Shown: piece after piece, positions 41,900 through 54,726 of the stretch
Layout of the letters: each line of letters opens with the position of its first letter
Numbering within the stretch: position 1 is the first letter of the stretch
Source: Rhabdophis nuchalis
Lineage: Eukaryota > Chordata > Lepidosauria > Squamata > Natricidae
NCBI GenBank assembly: GCA_039707465.1
Contig: CM077645.1
Location: 142,725,503-142,789,502, forward strand
Reading direction: 5' to 3'
DNA length: 64,000 nt
Program-made: the position numbers and the translations under genes
Notes under the pieces: generated by a model
The model's input: only the letters and a program-made list of their open reading frames with translations
What the model was told of the DNA's origin: nothing
Database searches by the model: none

Positions 41900-43540
41900 A
41901 CAAGACAGTTCATATATTGATGTTCAAAGTAGATCTATCTCTAGTTCTCTCCGCTCCTAAAAGTGGGAAACTGATGTTCCTTGGTCTGATTCAGAGCAAC
42001 CGCTGAGAGTTTAGCATAGGCTGTTGACAGAAATGATCTCTCTTATCCTATGATTCCTGGTAGGGAACAAATTATGGCCTTTGTCTGCCACAACTTTGAT
42101 CCTATTAGATATGCACCTGTCAGTCCTCCCAGGTAAACCAGAGAGGAAACAGGATTAGATGAACTAATTCTACTTTATTGTGACACTACATTAACAGAAT
42201 CTTGCAAGTCTGAAGGCTTCCCTCCGGCCATTTTTAGCTGCTTGGTTCATTAGGGCAGGTCCTTTCTAAATTTATTTCTCTGACTGTTAGGCCACTGGGA
42301 GCTCCTGCCTCACTTGTCTCATTGTTTCTTAGGCACCATCTCTATTCCTCTTTCCCCAAAGTCATTCACACATTCCATAATACCAACCACCAACAAATAA
42401 AAGATCTCCTAGATTGGCTCTAGCTGCTTGTTTTAATTATAGAAGAATTAAAACAAATCCAATTCAGTTTGTGGTATGGTTAACAGCAATTCTTTTATCC
42501 TTTCAGTAGGTGGTGTCATTTACACAGAATTCATTGATTTCCTTGTTTCTTAGGAAATAAATAAGTTTCTTTGGCCGTGAGGGATTCTCTTACAAATGCT
42601 TTACTATTTAAAATTAATATATTATAGAGAGTTTATAATAAAAACGAGAAGGGTTTATACTTACCACATTTTCACATAGTGTGCAAACACCATTTATTTT
42701 ATAATATTATCGATCAAATGTACACCATTTTGGACCCACCATGGCAAGTGAAATTCATCACTCTTATATTGCAGCTTTCTCAGTAAATCTATTTGCTTTC
42801 TTGCCTTCTGGGAAGGTGCAAAATAGGATTTGTTTGGACCTGACTGGCAGTATATGTTGATTAACTCAGAAGTCTGAGACTGAAATTAGATGACAAAAAC
42901 CTGTAAGGAGAAACTGGGGGGGTGGGGTGTGTGAGTGTGGATAGTGAGAGACGATAATTTGAAAATGGCCACCATCCTGAGCCAATTTTCTAACTTTCAA
43001 CTGTGAATGTAATATAGCAATATAAATCTCCTTTGATATTTTTTTTGTTAACACTTTGAAAACAACTCATATTGAGAAATAACAAAGTGAAACAGCTACG
43101 CAGCATTTTATGTATTTATTTTGTAAAATCAGATTTACCGAGCTGCCTAACTCAATCAACCCTGGGTGGCTTATGATAAAAATGATCAGTCAAGACTGCA
43201 GAATAAGATGGCCTGATAAAAAAAGAAAAAAGAAAAGGACAAGGCCCGATCGTATATGTTTATCCAAGGAAAACTACAGATCCCAGATCTTGGAAAAATA
43301 ATCCAATCTTCGAGACTCTTTTAATGATCCGCAGAGTCAGAGCAATGCAAACCTTGCAGGAGAGCCTGTTCCAAAGGTCAGATGTCACGACACGGAAGGC
43401 AAATCCTTTATCCACCCATTAGCGGCCATTGTTTCAAGGTATTGCAGGTCATCCAATTGTAAATCTCTTTGGAATTGGAACCGTCCAATATTCATTGTTC
43501 CTTTTTATCAAAAGGGAGACTATAGTCAACTTAATCGAAT
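41900..43540. other. Intergenic sequence, nothing recognised
   Basis: No coding exon, RNA gene or repeat with clear ends was seen downstream of C5orf22 here. Confidence 0.4.
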
Positions 43541-43609
43541 GCCTTATTGAAGGCTAAGAACACTCATCCACAGCATTTTCTTGGCTTACTAATCTTTTTT
43601 TGTATATAT

Positions 43610-43800
43610 GTGTGCCTTCAAGTCAGTATTGACTTCTGGTGTCTGCCTGGACAAGTCCCTGCAATTTTCCTGGTTTTTCAGAAACAGTTTGCCATTGTCT
43701 CCTTTCTAGGGCTGGGAGAGAATGGCGGGCCCAAGATCATCAGTTGGGTTTATACCTAAAGGACTAGAACTCAGAGTCTTCCAGTCTCCAGCTTGATGCC
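43610..43800 (+). repeat. Probable SINE-like interspersed repeat
   Basis: GTGCCTTCAAGTCAGTATTG, GACTTCTGGTGTCTGCC and CAGTTTGCCATTGTCTCC match a repeat type common in amniotes, as I recall it. No duplication found. Confidence 0.45.
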
Positions 43801-44099
43801 TTAATCTCTACTTATCTAGTCATTAGATTTATTTATAAATTAATTTATTTACAAATCTATCTTAACTTAATTCTAACAAATCTTTACTTAATTAAATTTT
43901 GAGGACCTAACTCCTTAACATTTTCAGGCAGCTTACAATTAAGAGAAAAAAATCATACACAGATTAAACAAACTTAAACACAACTGATTGAAAAATAATA
44001 TGCTACCTGGTTTGTTCTCAGTCTTTTAAGTGGCCACAAACTACTAACAAAAGTGGCATTTGACCACAAGGCAAGGAATGTTTCCCCTTGTGCATTTGA

Positions 44100-44250
44100 C
44101 CATCCAAGAAGGGACAGGAAAGAAAAAGAAAAAGAAGGAAAGTGGGGAAGACAGCAAGGAAGCAAAAAGAAGGGAAGAGGGAAGGAAGAAGAAAGAAGGA
44201 AGAGAGAAGGAAAAAGAAGGGAAGGAAGGAGATTATAATGAGAGAGAGTG
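44100..44250. repeat. Purine-rich low-complexity tract
   Basis: AAGAAAGAAGGAAGAGAG-like sequence over about 150 bases. Open frames through it are compositional artefacts. Confidence 0.7.
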
Positions 44251-44406
44251 AGGGTGTGAGGTAAATCCTGCCTTAGCACTTGATCACCAGCAGCTCTGCC
44301 TCCTTTTACCGTCCTCTTGACCCGTCCTCCTGACCTCTCCTGGTGGTCTCCCATCCAATCACTGAGGATGCTTTGATTACAAAACCAGGTCTCGTAAGGA
44401 GAGGCA

Positions 44407-44673
44407 ATGGGCCACCCTCTGACGCACATACTTTTCCTTCCTGCACACACCATAGGCAACCAAGGAGAGCGAGCACAGCAGCAGTGGGAGCTGACCATGC
44501 CTACTATGGCCACGTCCACCATGGCCCCCAAAGTCAACCACAATGGGGCCCTCATTGAAATTGCAGGATTTACAGATGACCTGAGTGCTGCATGTGTTGC
44601 TCTCAAACTTACAAAGTATGAACCAACGGTAGAAAAATTGTCAGCGTGCATACAACAGCAAAAGTCACATTAA
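44407..44673 (+). pseudogene. Unrecognised coding-like stretch, possible retrocopy remnant
   Basis: The 3' half of an 88-codon frame reads KVNHNGALIEIAGFTDDLSA followed by ACVALKLTKYEPTVEKLSA, which looks like a natural protein segment rather than noise. No splice sites, and no family recognised. It could be a processed pseudogene or an element fragment. Confidence 0.25.
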
Positions 44674-44946
44674 TCAAAAGCAAATGCAAACGTTTATCTT
44701 TCAATATCATTGAAAGCGCTGTTATTGGGGGGGGGGGTTTCCAGAGAAAAGGGTTTTCATCATGTCTGAGTTGTTTTTCTAAATTAAAACCTCATTATTC
44801 AGGTCAAATTGAGTTGGCACTCCGAGATAAATAAGTGGGTTTTGGGTTGCGGTTTGGGCACTCGGTTTCTAAAATGTTTGCCATCATTTTTAATGATTTT
44901 CTGAATGTTACTAGGGTGGGAGATGCACACATTTCTGGGAGAGAGT

Positions 44947-45249
44947 CAGAGGTGGGTTCCTCTGGCTGGAATTAGGTTGCCAGGCGCCCTGACTGGTTCC
45001 CCGCTTGAAATCTCTTGATTAAATAGCTGTCAAGCGGGGAAGCCCCTGTCTACCGCACCTTTTGTACTGTGTACATAGTTCTGCTATTCTAAGTGCTTTG
45101 TGAGCCAAATAAACGGCTAATTTTGCTTGACTAACCTGTGTCGGACTCCCTCAATTACTGAACTCAACACCATGCCTACTCAGTCACATGCCCTCCCCCC
45201 CATCTAGCCTATGGCACCGCTAGTAAAAAAAAATTGAAACCCACTCCTG
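44947..45249. mobile_element. hAT-type element, 303 bp, with internal hairpin
   Basis: Ends CAGAGGTGGGTTCC and GAAACCCACTCCTG; perfect 8-bp duplication GAGAGAGT at 44939-44946 and 45250-45257. Interior has TTCCCCGCTTGA (44997-45008) against TCAAGCGGGGAA (45030-45041) and an AATAAA hexamer at about 45107. Confidence 0.8.
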
Positions 45250-46595
45250 GAGAGAGTCATTTCAGAAAGCAGGAGCCACAACTGAGAATGCACACTTCCT
45301 TGTCCAGCAAGGGGGCATGGTTTAATCAACAGGACCTAAACCAGACGCATCCCACCTGACCTCAGCAGACAGGAAGAAGTAACTGGAATGATGTGGTCCA
45401 TTAGATAATCAAGCAGCCCGGGGGTTGGGGACCCCTGCTGTAAAGCACTGTGAAATGTAAGTCCTAAGTGCTATTGTTATCTCATTCTTTTCTAAATGCC
45501 TGCAAACTCACCGCTTGAGTACTTTCTAGGTACAGATTGGTTTGTAATTTTTTTTTTTAAGGGAAATCTTCTAATTTGTGTGCCAGTAGATTTAAATATT
45601 AATATATAATAAGTTCTCTTCCAGTCTTCTGGCACTTTCCTTATGACGAAATCAAACCGGTCCCAAAGACTTGAATTCAATTGATGCAATCTGTCCAATA
45701 GGCATTCTATCACCATTCCTTCCCTAGATAGAGTCATTTAACAAGAAATCTGCATCCAGCATAGATAGCAGCCGTTCATTGTCACAACAAGGAGTGGAAA
45801 ACACAGAAACGCACCTGCAACATCCTAAAAGCTTTGTGTATGCAATTAAATGGATTGCCCTGATTCTTATTTTTGATGGGAGAATTTAAGAAGATTATTA
45901 TGGGTTATAATCTTAAGAGAAATTAGGTGAGGGATTTGCTTTTGCCTGGGAAACCAAACCAACCTCAAGGTTGATGCTAGTCTGCAGTATTAAGTGAGGG
46001 TGAAATTGAAAGTTACAATTGGTCAATTTAATTAGATCCTATCTGTGCCTTGGTATCAGCTGGGAGCAATGAGTGGCAGAGTGGTATGCAGCCTGCAGTG
46101 TAAGAATAAAAGCAAAGCAGAGTCATACCACTGATTCAATTTCTGCTCAATAACGATGCAATACCTGATTTTAGCACTGCCAAACAATTTGCATGGTGGG
46201 GTATTATATAAAAATAAAAATCAATAAGAAAGAAAGCATGGGGTTTTTTTGCCCCCTTTTGAATGTCCTGTGGGGAAATGCAGAGTATATTTCTGATCTT
46301 ATTTTCTGGGCTGATTTCCATGAGTAGCTCCAGTTCTCATCCTTGGGGTCATGTATAAAATAGGATCACGGAGTACTCATTGGAAATTGTTGCAAATTGT
46401 AATCTTTAATGTAATCGCTATTTTTAAAAAGCCATTTCCAGATTCAACTTCTGGAACATTGGAAGCAGACTGAGTATTCTCTGTATATCCTTGAGGTACG
46501 TTTAACAGAAAGTAATGGTTGATACAACTCTTGTACTCCTGCTTTTACCTTGTGTCTGTTATATAAATCAAGACATTTTAAATGCAGTATAGATT
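45250..46595. other. Intergenic sequence, little recognised
   Basis: Contains a family A SINE 3' remnant (TAAAGCACTGTGAAATGTAA, about 45441-45460). Otherwise no feature seen. Confidence 0.4.
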
Positions 46596-46599
46596 TTTG

Positions 46600-46905
46600 C
46601 AAGGGTGGCTCAGTGGCACTGAGCTTGTCGATCGGAAAGGTTGGCAGTTCAGTGGTTCGAATCCCTAGCGCCGCATAACGAAGTGAGCTCCTGTTACTTG
46701 TCCCAACTTCTGCCAACCTAGCAGTTCGAAAGCATGTAAAAATGCAAGTAGAAAAATAGGGGCCACCTTTGGTAACAGTGTTCTGTGCGCCTTCAGCATT
46801 TAGTCATGCTGGCCGCATGACCACGAAGATGTCTTCAAACAGCACTGGCTCTGAAACGGATATGAGCACCGCACCCTAGAGTCGGGAACGACTAGTACAT
46901 ATGTG
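46600..46905 (+). mobile_element. tRNA-derived SINE, family B
   Basis: GGGTGGCTCAGTGGCACTGA, GGTTGGCAGTTC, AGTAGAAAAATAGGGGCC, CATGACCACGAAG, AGTCGGGAACGACTAGTAC. Some internal deletion; no clear duplication. Confidence 0.7.
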
Positions 46906-47321
46906 CATACTATGCAAATCCATAGTATATGGATTTTTAGACAATGGATCTAAGCTTCAGATTCTGCAGATTTTTGAAATGATGTAAAATCTGGTATTAT
47001 TAAATTCTGAAGGTGACGTCTAATGTTTCCCACATAAACTGTAGTGCTAACCAGCTAAAGCTGTGAAAAGGAGAATGTGTCCCATGCTCTCTGAAGCATT
47101 CTCACCTTCAGATAGAGAAGAAACAACTTACATTCCATGCAGGTAAATACATAAACCAGAGTAGCTGCTCTGCTGCTTCAAATCATGCTTTATTTCATAT
47201 AAAAAGTGATTTAGAGATCAGGGAGCTGTAGAGATCAGAGTAGAAGGATATGAACTCTACAGGTGACATCATTACTATAGAGCAGTGCCCATGGCCATTT
47301 CAAGGGCCAGAATGCAGGTTG

Positions 47322-48692
47322 GCCTCAACTTACAACAGTTCATTTTAGGGGGACCATTTAAAGTTACAACAGCACTGAAAAAAGTGACCTATGACCATAT
47401 TTCCCACTTATGACCTTGTAGCATCCCAATGATCCCAGTGATTAAAATTCAGATGTTTGGCAACTGGCCCATGTTTATGACCATTGCTGTATCCCAAGGT
47501 CATGTGATCATCAGACCGTGTGGGTCTGGATGGGGAGGAACAAGCTTCGACTCAACCCGTCCAAGACCGAGTGGCTGTGGTTTCCGGCGTCACGATATAG
47601 CCAGTTGGTTCCATCTCTGGCTATCGGGGGCGAATCATTAACCCCCGCGGAAAGGGCCCGCAACTTGGGTGTCCTCCTGGATTCTCAGCTGTCCTTGGAT
47701 GATCATGTGACGGCCGTGGCCAGGGGGGCTTTTTATCAGGTTTACCTGATACGCCAGTTGCGCCCCTTTCTAGATCGTGATGCCCTACGCACGGTCACTC
47801 AAGCCCTCGTCATCTCCCGCCTGGACTACTGTAACGCTCTCTACATGGGACTCCCCTTGAGGTGCACCCAGAGGCTCCTGCTAGTACAGAATGCGGCCGT
47901 GCGGGGGATTTTGGGAGTTTCAAGATACTCCCATATAACACCTCTCCTGCGTGAGCTGCACTGGCTGCCTGTGGCCTTCCGGGTGTTAGTAACCATCATC
48001 AAAGCGCTCCATGGCACGGGTCCTGATTACCTGCGGGACCACCTCCTACCACATACCTCCCTTCGACCTGTCCGCTCCCACAGAGAGGGCCTCCTCAGGG
48101 TGCCGTCTGCCGGACAATGCCGGCTGGCGACCCCCAGGGGGAGAGCCTTCTCTGTGGCCGGCCCCGCCCTCTGGAACGACCTGCCCCCCAACCTCCGCAC
48201 CATCACGGACCTGCGCCTCTTCCGCCGGGCCCTAAAAACATATCTATTTCATGTGGCCGGCCTGGCATAGTTTTAATGGTTTACTTTTAATTTAGTGATT
48301 TTTAATAGTTTTTAACCACAATTTTAGCACAGACTCCTAAATTTAATCCTTTTTATATTGTTATTGTATGTATTGTCTTTTTATCTTTTCTTTTCTGTGC
48401 ACCGCCCTGAGTCCCACTGGGGAGATAGGGCGGTATACAAATATGACAAACAAACAAACAAATAAATAAATAAATAAATAAATAAAATTTTGTGACCTTC
48501 CCACAAGCAAAGGCCATGGGGAAGCCAGATTCACTTAACAACCCAGTGACTAATTTATCAATTGCAGTGATTCACTTAACAACTGAGGCAAGCAAGGTCA
48601 TAAAATTGGGCAAAATTCACTTAACAAATGTCTCACTTAACAACAGAAATTTTGGACCAGGTTGTGGTCATAAGTGGAGGACTACTTGTACT
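47322..48692. mobile_element. MITE of the 19908 family, split by a LINE
   Basis: Left part 47322-47511 ends AGGTCATGTGATCA; right part 48487-48692 resumes TTTTGTGACCTTCC and runs through CAGATTCACTTAACAACC to AGTGGAGGACTACTTG. The two halves are continuous in family order, so the LINE is younger. Confidence 0.7.
47512..48486 (+). mobile_element. L2/CR1-group LINE, 5'-truncated
   Basis: The frame 47518-48270 reads from [17 protein letters not shown] through [38 protein letters not shown] and [16 protein letters not shown] to the C-terminus. A 9-base deletion shortens FRVRFKV to FRV. 3' stem-loop CACCGCCCTGAGTCCC and an (AAAT)n tail. Confidence 0.88.
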
Positions 48693-48699
48693 TATCAAT

Positions 48700-50850
48700 G
48701 GTGGTGAAATTCTGGGAATTGGAAGTCCACACATCTGGAAATGGCCACATCTGAAACTTGCCAATGAGAAGCACGGCTGTAGATGTTATAGATGCCACAG
48801 GCAATGTCTCTTCAATATATCTTCATCCGTGGGCAAAGATTACTCCCTGAGCTTACTGCTCTTAGATTTCTGGATGGGTTTCTTCCACTTCATGCAAAGC
48901 AGAATGCGCTTAATCTAAGTCTGGGAAGGTGGCCTGATTTGTTGAGCTCATTTGTGCTGCAGAAACATTTATGTTCTCATTGAGAAGATGTTGTGATTCA
49001 GGAGGAGATTGATATTGTTTTAAGTTCTTCTCCAACACTCAGCAGTAGCTTGAAGAGGAGCTGAAGCAGACGGAAGATTTTTCAGTTCTTGTGCAGCACG
49101 TTGGAAGAATCCTCTCCTTGGCTCATGGAACTGTCAGGGCAAAGTGACGCAGTTCATCTCTTCACTTTAGAAGCAAGAAATTATATTTCACTATGGAATA
49201 GCTTTGAAAAAGTACCTCACACAACTCTCCATCAAAGCATAAACACGCATTGGAAGCTTCCCATAGCCCTCATGGACTCCCCTTCACTTCCCCTCCTATA
49301 TTCATTAAAATGTCTTCCTGGTCAGAGGGGTTTCTTAACATTGTAATGTTGTCCCTAACATACTTGACTTTGAAGATTTCATTTCTATCATGGTTTGAAC
49401 AGCTTTGCATAATACGTAGCAACATTGTTTTCTCTGAAAAAGCAATAATGAAAGGATTGGTTGTATAGAACATACTGCCCTATATTTAGACTTTTTTAAC
49501 CCTGATGTCTGCTCTTTTTTATATTGCCTTCTTTCCTCCTCTGTGTACAAATACAGAATTTTAATTAAAAAAAAACCCTTGGAAATGCACACATTTTTAT
49601 TATGTTATTTAAGGAAATAGAAACTAAGCACAGTATATACTTCAGTGATGGCAAAGCAATGACATGAATATCAAAGGTTTGTTTATTCATGTCAGAAGCA
49701 TCACAGTTAAAATGAGGCATACTATATGACATAAAATTTAAAATATAAAAGGCAGGTTTAAAATATGTACTGATTAAACAGATCTTGACCAGAAACTAGC
49801 AATATTAATTGCATTCTGCTGCATTGCCATGAGGTATCAAAGGTGACATGTCATAACATTTTGAGTGACGCAAAAACATTCTCCAATACTTTACAATTAG
49901 TCTCAAAAGTGCACCTCGTTCTCAGCCATTTTCAAAGACATTGAAAGCTGCTCAAGTGGGGTGTGCTAGAACATGGGCCCTGACCCTCTGGAAAGCACAC
50001 AAGAGGGCTTTTTGGTTCTGGGTGTGTGTTGTATACGACACCAGCCAAGTCAGATTAGATATTTTCTGAATGTTTAACATGCCTTGGCCAAACGTTCATC
50101 ATCACTGATATATGTGATTATCAGCTGGATTCTTTGTTTCACACAGGTGAGTAGTTCTCTATAAAAAGATTCCTTGCAGCATTAGATGTATTTTAAGATT
50201 GTTGCTGGCACATGATGGACTGCTTTTTATCAAGAGTGGTGCAGTAGAAAAGAGGTTGTGATTTATTCATGGGATACAGTGAAACATGTTGTAAGAAAGC
50301 ATTGATTAGATGGCGGTCTGAAAAAAAATCATAGATCCGGAATCTCTAAGAAGGAATAAATGTCTGATAAATAATACATTTCAGATATATGAAATATATT
50401 ATACAATTCAGTGATTTCCCCCCTTCTCACACGCACACACACACTCATACATCACTTGTATATCTTGCCTCATTTTTACTCTACCTATTCTAATCTTCCC
50501 GCCCAATGCAATAATAATACTTCTGTTGCATCATCATATATTTGCTTGCCTATCTTATTTGCACTGTTATAATGGTGGAGTGCCTCCCTCTCATCTCAAA
50601 GTCATACCAACTGTAGTGCCTACCTCCATCAACAAAACTTAAACCCAGCAATCAAGATGACCCCCAGATGTAACTTCTGCATCATCCGGCACTTCATTAA
50701 CCTTTCTTAAAAGAACAGTCACCACCTTTATGATACCTAAAGTTTCTGCCATGGATGTGTTCCCCTTAGAGAATTAATCCCTACTTTGTGTAGTCCTTGC
50801 CTGGACTATTCCGAGATATGCCACTAATAACTGACTACTTCCCATGTACC
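48700..50850. other. Intergenic sequence, mostly unrecognised
   Basis: A single foldback-family arm-like piece near 48708-48740. A repeat starting near 49616 resembles 51460-51840. No exon found. Confidence 0.4.
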
Positions 50851-50858
50851 TATTATAC

Positions 50859-51246
50859 CAGGAGTGTCCAATTCAAGGCCACAAGCCAGATCCATGTGAG
50901 CCTCCCGCATGCCCCAAGACACACACACCCCACATCTCATTTTGGCCATCAAGTTCTGCAGTAGGCCATCCATGCCAAAACTGGGGCACGGGGGGGGGGG
51001 GGGGGAGAGAAGCCTCGTGGTACACCCCACATCCTGTTTTGGTTGGCTGGCAAAGTGCTGCAGGAGGCCATCCAAGCTAGAAATGGGGTATGGAGGAACT
51101 TGTGCAAACCCCCGTACCCCATTTTGGCTGGCAGGGTGCTGCAGGAGGCATCATCCTATCTGCCTCACTCCCTCTCTCCAGCTGGCCCATGGATGAGAAC
51201 TACAATGCTGATCTGGCCCTTGAAGAAATCCTGTTGCACACCTCTG
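50859..51246. repeat. hAT-like element (CAGGAGTGTCC...CACACCTCTG)
   Basis: Ends are imperfect inverted repeats; flanks share TATTA only. Interior repeats GGCAGGGTGCTGCAGGAGGC-type blocks and contains a long G run (50990-51005). Confidence 0.45.
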
Positions 51247-51459
51247 TATTAAATACAGTGTGGTTCCAAGCCTGATTATTCCCTGATATAGCTCTTCGGA
51301 GGGGAGCGTTATATTTTTCTGCCTGTGCATCATTTTATACTGGAGCAAAACTGGGTATGTTCATTTTCTGCTGACCTCTTCAGCTTGATCCCAGTTCCTG
51401 ACAACAAGCTAGTTTTTGCTTAGTGTTCATTGCAACCTAATCTGATTAGCTAGGAAATA

Positions 51460-51845
51460 TTTATTTATTCATATCAGAAGCATCATTATTATAGGTCTAA
51501 GTACAAACATAAGAACATAAAATTTAAAATGTATAAAAGACAAATTTAGGCCTTGTTTGTCCAGAAGCAGGCAACATCCATTGCATTCTGTTGCACGGTC
51601 ATAAAGTCCTTGAGAATAATTGGGCAGGGCGCAAGGGGCAAGAGTACATGTGTTTGCCGGTCTCCACATTCACAATAGGCAGAAGTCACCAAGTAGCACT
51701 ATTTATTCAAGGCATCTCTTGATCTTGCTGTATCTGCACAAGTCTATCTAGCAGTTTCCAAACTTGCCAGTTTTCTTCATGGTCAGGTGCCAGTTCTTCT
51801 GCAGATTCCATCCAGTGTTGATTGTTTGTAGCTTGCCAGGAAAAA
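51460..51845 (-). repeat. Antisense LINE-like fragment of unknown family
   Basis: In reverse it reads a short Cys/His-rich segment, then LPLAPCPIIL- and MTVQQNAMDVACFW-like stretches, suggesting the tail of a retrotransposon protein. A related piece lies at 49616-49870. Confidence 0.35.
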
Positions 51846-51891
51846 TTAAATGAAACCTGATCAGTAAACCAGATGTTCACCTTTCAAATCA

Positions 51892-51894
<3 letters not shown>

Positions 51895-51935
<41 letters not shown>

Positions 51936-52040
51936 CCTCCCTCCCTCCCTCTCTCCTTCCCTCTCTCTCTCTCTCTCCCCCTCCCTCTCTCCTTCCCTTT
52001 CTCTCTCTCTCCCTCCCTCCCTCTCTCCCTCTCCCTCCTG
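51895..52040. repeat. (CT)n/(CCCT)n microsatellite
   Basis: About 145 bases of CT dinucleotides and CCCT tetranucleotides. Confidence 0.9.
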
Positions 52041-53730
52041 TGATTTCCCCCCCTCCTCATATGACACATACAACTAATTCTCACTTTATTGCATACATAT
52101 TAAAAGGAAAATGAAATACATTATGTAAAACAAATAAAAGCAAGCAAGAACTAGAGAAAGAACAGCTTCCTCTTGCATTGCTTTATTGAGTCTTAAAAAC
52201 TGAGCATTGAAAATTCCTGGCATGTTCAAGCATTGATTGTTAGACCTTCTCTGAGTTATATGCTATTAATATAGTCTAGAAATGCAAAAGAATGGTGGTT
52301 TTTGAACTGAATGGATTTTTTTTCCCCAGGCAAGGACTGCATTTTAAATTCCACAACCAGATGATTATAAAATAAATTGTAACTGATTTCTATGCTATTT
52401 AAAAGGAGGGTGCATGGTATTTCTGAAGTAATAATAAAAGTTGCATGAACTCCTCACGTCCCTTTTAATAAATTATGATTTTGCACATCTAGTATCAGCT
52501 GGGAACCCAACAATTTAGCCAATCAAGCCTTTCCCAGCTTAATGGCACTGGTGATGAAAGCTTCATCTCTTAAATGGCCTAGCCTGCTATTTCAGACACC
52601 AGAATGCTACTTCATTCACAAGGCAATCCTGAATAAAATGTTTCTTTGACCCTGCTAATCGAGAAATACATTCTCTTTGTCAAAGGTATCCAGAAACTTC
52701 CAGGAGGTAGAAAAATCATGCTTTTTAAATGGTCCAACTGAATTCTCTTATTCTCTTAATGGAATACTTTTTTTGGGGGGGGGGGGGGGTCATTGAGTCC
52801 TTAACTGCCATGGCTGAATATTCTTGTTAGTCTTACTGTATAGTCAGGAATGGGATTTGGGGGTTCTCCAAATTGCACAGATTCTTTGCTAGAGGTTTTT
52901 CCCGAACCCCTGTGAAACCCCAGCAGCCCACCCCTGAATAATTCTGATTATAATGTGGACATTATTAATTTTTGCCATTCTCAGACTCATTATCAAGAAA
53001 TTGTCCATAGTCCTTTTGAACCAAAGCAGCAGCCATGTAGGAACGAGAACTCATGAAGACCTTCCTTAGTGGTCACTGGTTTTCCTCCCCCATCTGATAT
53101 TTTTCAATCCTCGAGGTAGCAAGCCTTTGATAAGATAGCCATCCTAGTTGATATGTCCCAGAGAACAGTATTTTGTAGCCAACCATAGTTTGACAGTCCA
53201 CCTCTTTTTTACTTTTATTGAAGAAACTGGGTTAAGTGAGTCAACAAACTTAGTTTTATTTCTGCTAATGGCATTTTTAAAAGCCTCTTGTGATCTAATC
53301 ATCCTATTTATTATATAAGCAAGGAAGTTCTCACTTGAGTCCTGGGGAAAGTTACACGAAAAAGCAAAGCAGAAGTAGCAGGGTGCTGTTAAAAGAACAT
53401 TTCTGCTTTATAATAATTATTTCAGATGACTTTGATTTCCTAAGCTCCTAACTATTCGACCATTTCAATTTAATTACATGATGGATTATAATTTACATTA
53501 AGACTAAGTACAGATAACAAGGCAAGGCAAACCTTCACATAGCCTACTAAGAAAATCCAATCAATATACCCATCACGAAGCTTTTTTTTTTTAAGTACCA
53601 GTTGAATTATCAAGCAAAGAAAACTTAGATCAGTAATTCAGTATCCAAAGCATAGCTTAATAGCTCTGATCAAGATTCCACCCTACAAAACTAGATCAGA
53701 TGTCATTGGCTTCAGAATCAAACACCAACA
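52041..53730. other. Intergenic sequence, little recognised
   Basis: A hAT-like pair of ends (CAGGAATGGGATTTGG, about 52849; CAGCAGCCCACCCCTG, about 52920) without duplication, and G or T runs. No exon found. Confidence 0.35.
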
Positions 53731-54267
53731 TCTATATAAATAAAAATGTAAATGTTCATTTGTTCAAAATCTTAAATCTCCAAAAGTTCTTCACTGATTG
53801 CTTTGAAATTTTGACACAACGTTGCATTCGAACACACACCTGTTTTTATATACCTATATTATATAGATGTCATACCTGTGACAGATAAAGCAAACGTAAA
53901 TGTTTGTTTGTTCAAAATCTTAAATCTCCTAAAGTTCTTCACTGATTGCTTTGAAATTTTGATATGTTGAATTTGAATACGCACATTTTTAATATACCTA
54001 TTATATAGATGTCACACCTGTGACAGGTAAAAGCAACACACGTTATACTAAATATTTTACGATTCCATTTCGACTTCAACCTACCGCGACCTCCTTGGCT
54101 TCCTCACCGGCTTCAGCCACTCCTCAGCCTGATTCACTCTACAGCGCAAACCCCTCCCCTCCCGCCTACACCGCTCCTCCGCCTGATGGAGGGAAAATGC
54201 ACCACCGGGGCCTGTTAGCACAGGCGTAAGCTCCTCCCCTCCTCCTACCTCGAGAAAGCCCTCTTAG

Positions 54268-54325
<58 letters not shown>

Positions 54326-54726
54326 CCTCCTTCCCTCCCTCCATTTTCTCATTCTCTTCATCCTCACAAGGCATCTCGAGAGCTGTAGTAGCAGCGAAGA
54401 AAAATTCCCTCATAGACTGTGGCAAATGGGTGGGACAAAACCATGCTACCCAGAAGGTGCTACAAATCCAAGTCTCTGTTTCCATAGAACTGGAGTGGGA
54501 ATTACATCAGCATTTCTGAGGCAGTGGCTAATGGCGATGGCGAGTAGCTGGGCCGGTTGGGCGCCGCACAAATGCAAAACAGGCAAGGCGGGCAGTGGAT
54601 GGGCATTGGAATTGAGCTGTGTCGTTTACCATAGCGTTCATTTCCTGAAACATATTAGAAACATGCACTTTCTCTTTTCCATTTAACCAGACTAAGCCAT
54701 AGCAACGCGTGGCCGGGTATGGCTAG
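53731..54726 (+). mobile_element. Probable non-autonomous Helitron
   Basis: Starts TCTATATAAATAAAAATG after an A and ends GTGGCCGGGTATGGCTAG before a T: TC...CTAG termini inserted between A and T, with no target duplication, as Helitrons do. The 5' portion is duplicated (TTCACTGATTGCTTTGAAAT at about 53790 and 53940). The interior holds a (TCTG)n(TC)n microsatellite (54270-54325). No Rep/helicase coding. Confidence 0.6.

Noticed and set aside
44053..44251. Lys/Glu-rich ORFs
   Set aside because: Purine-rich low-complexity DNA; no other support.
51861..52084. ORFs with REGERERE repeats
   Set aside because: Translation of the CT microsatellite.
54267..54686. 139-aa ORF starting in the TCTG repeat
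   Set aside because: The N-terminus is a microsatellite translation (CLSVCLSV, SLSLSL) and the rest lies in the probable Helitron.
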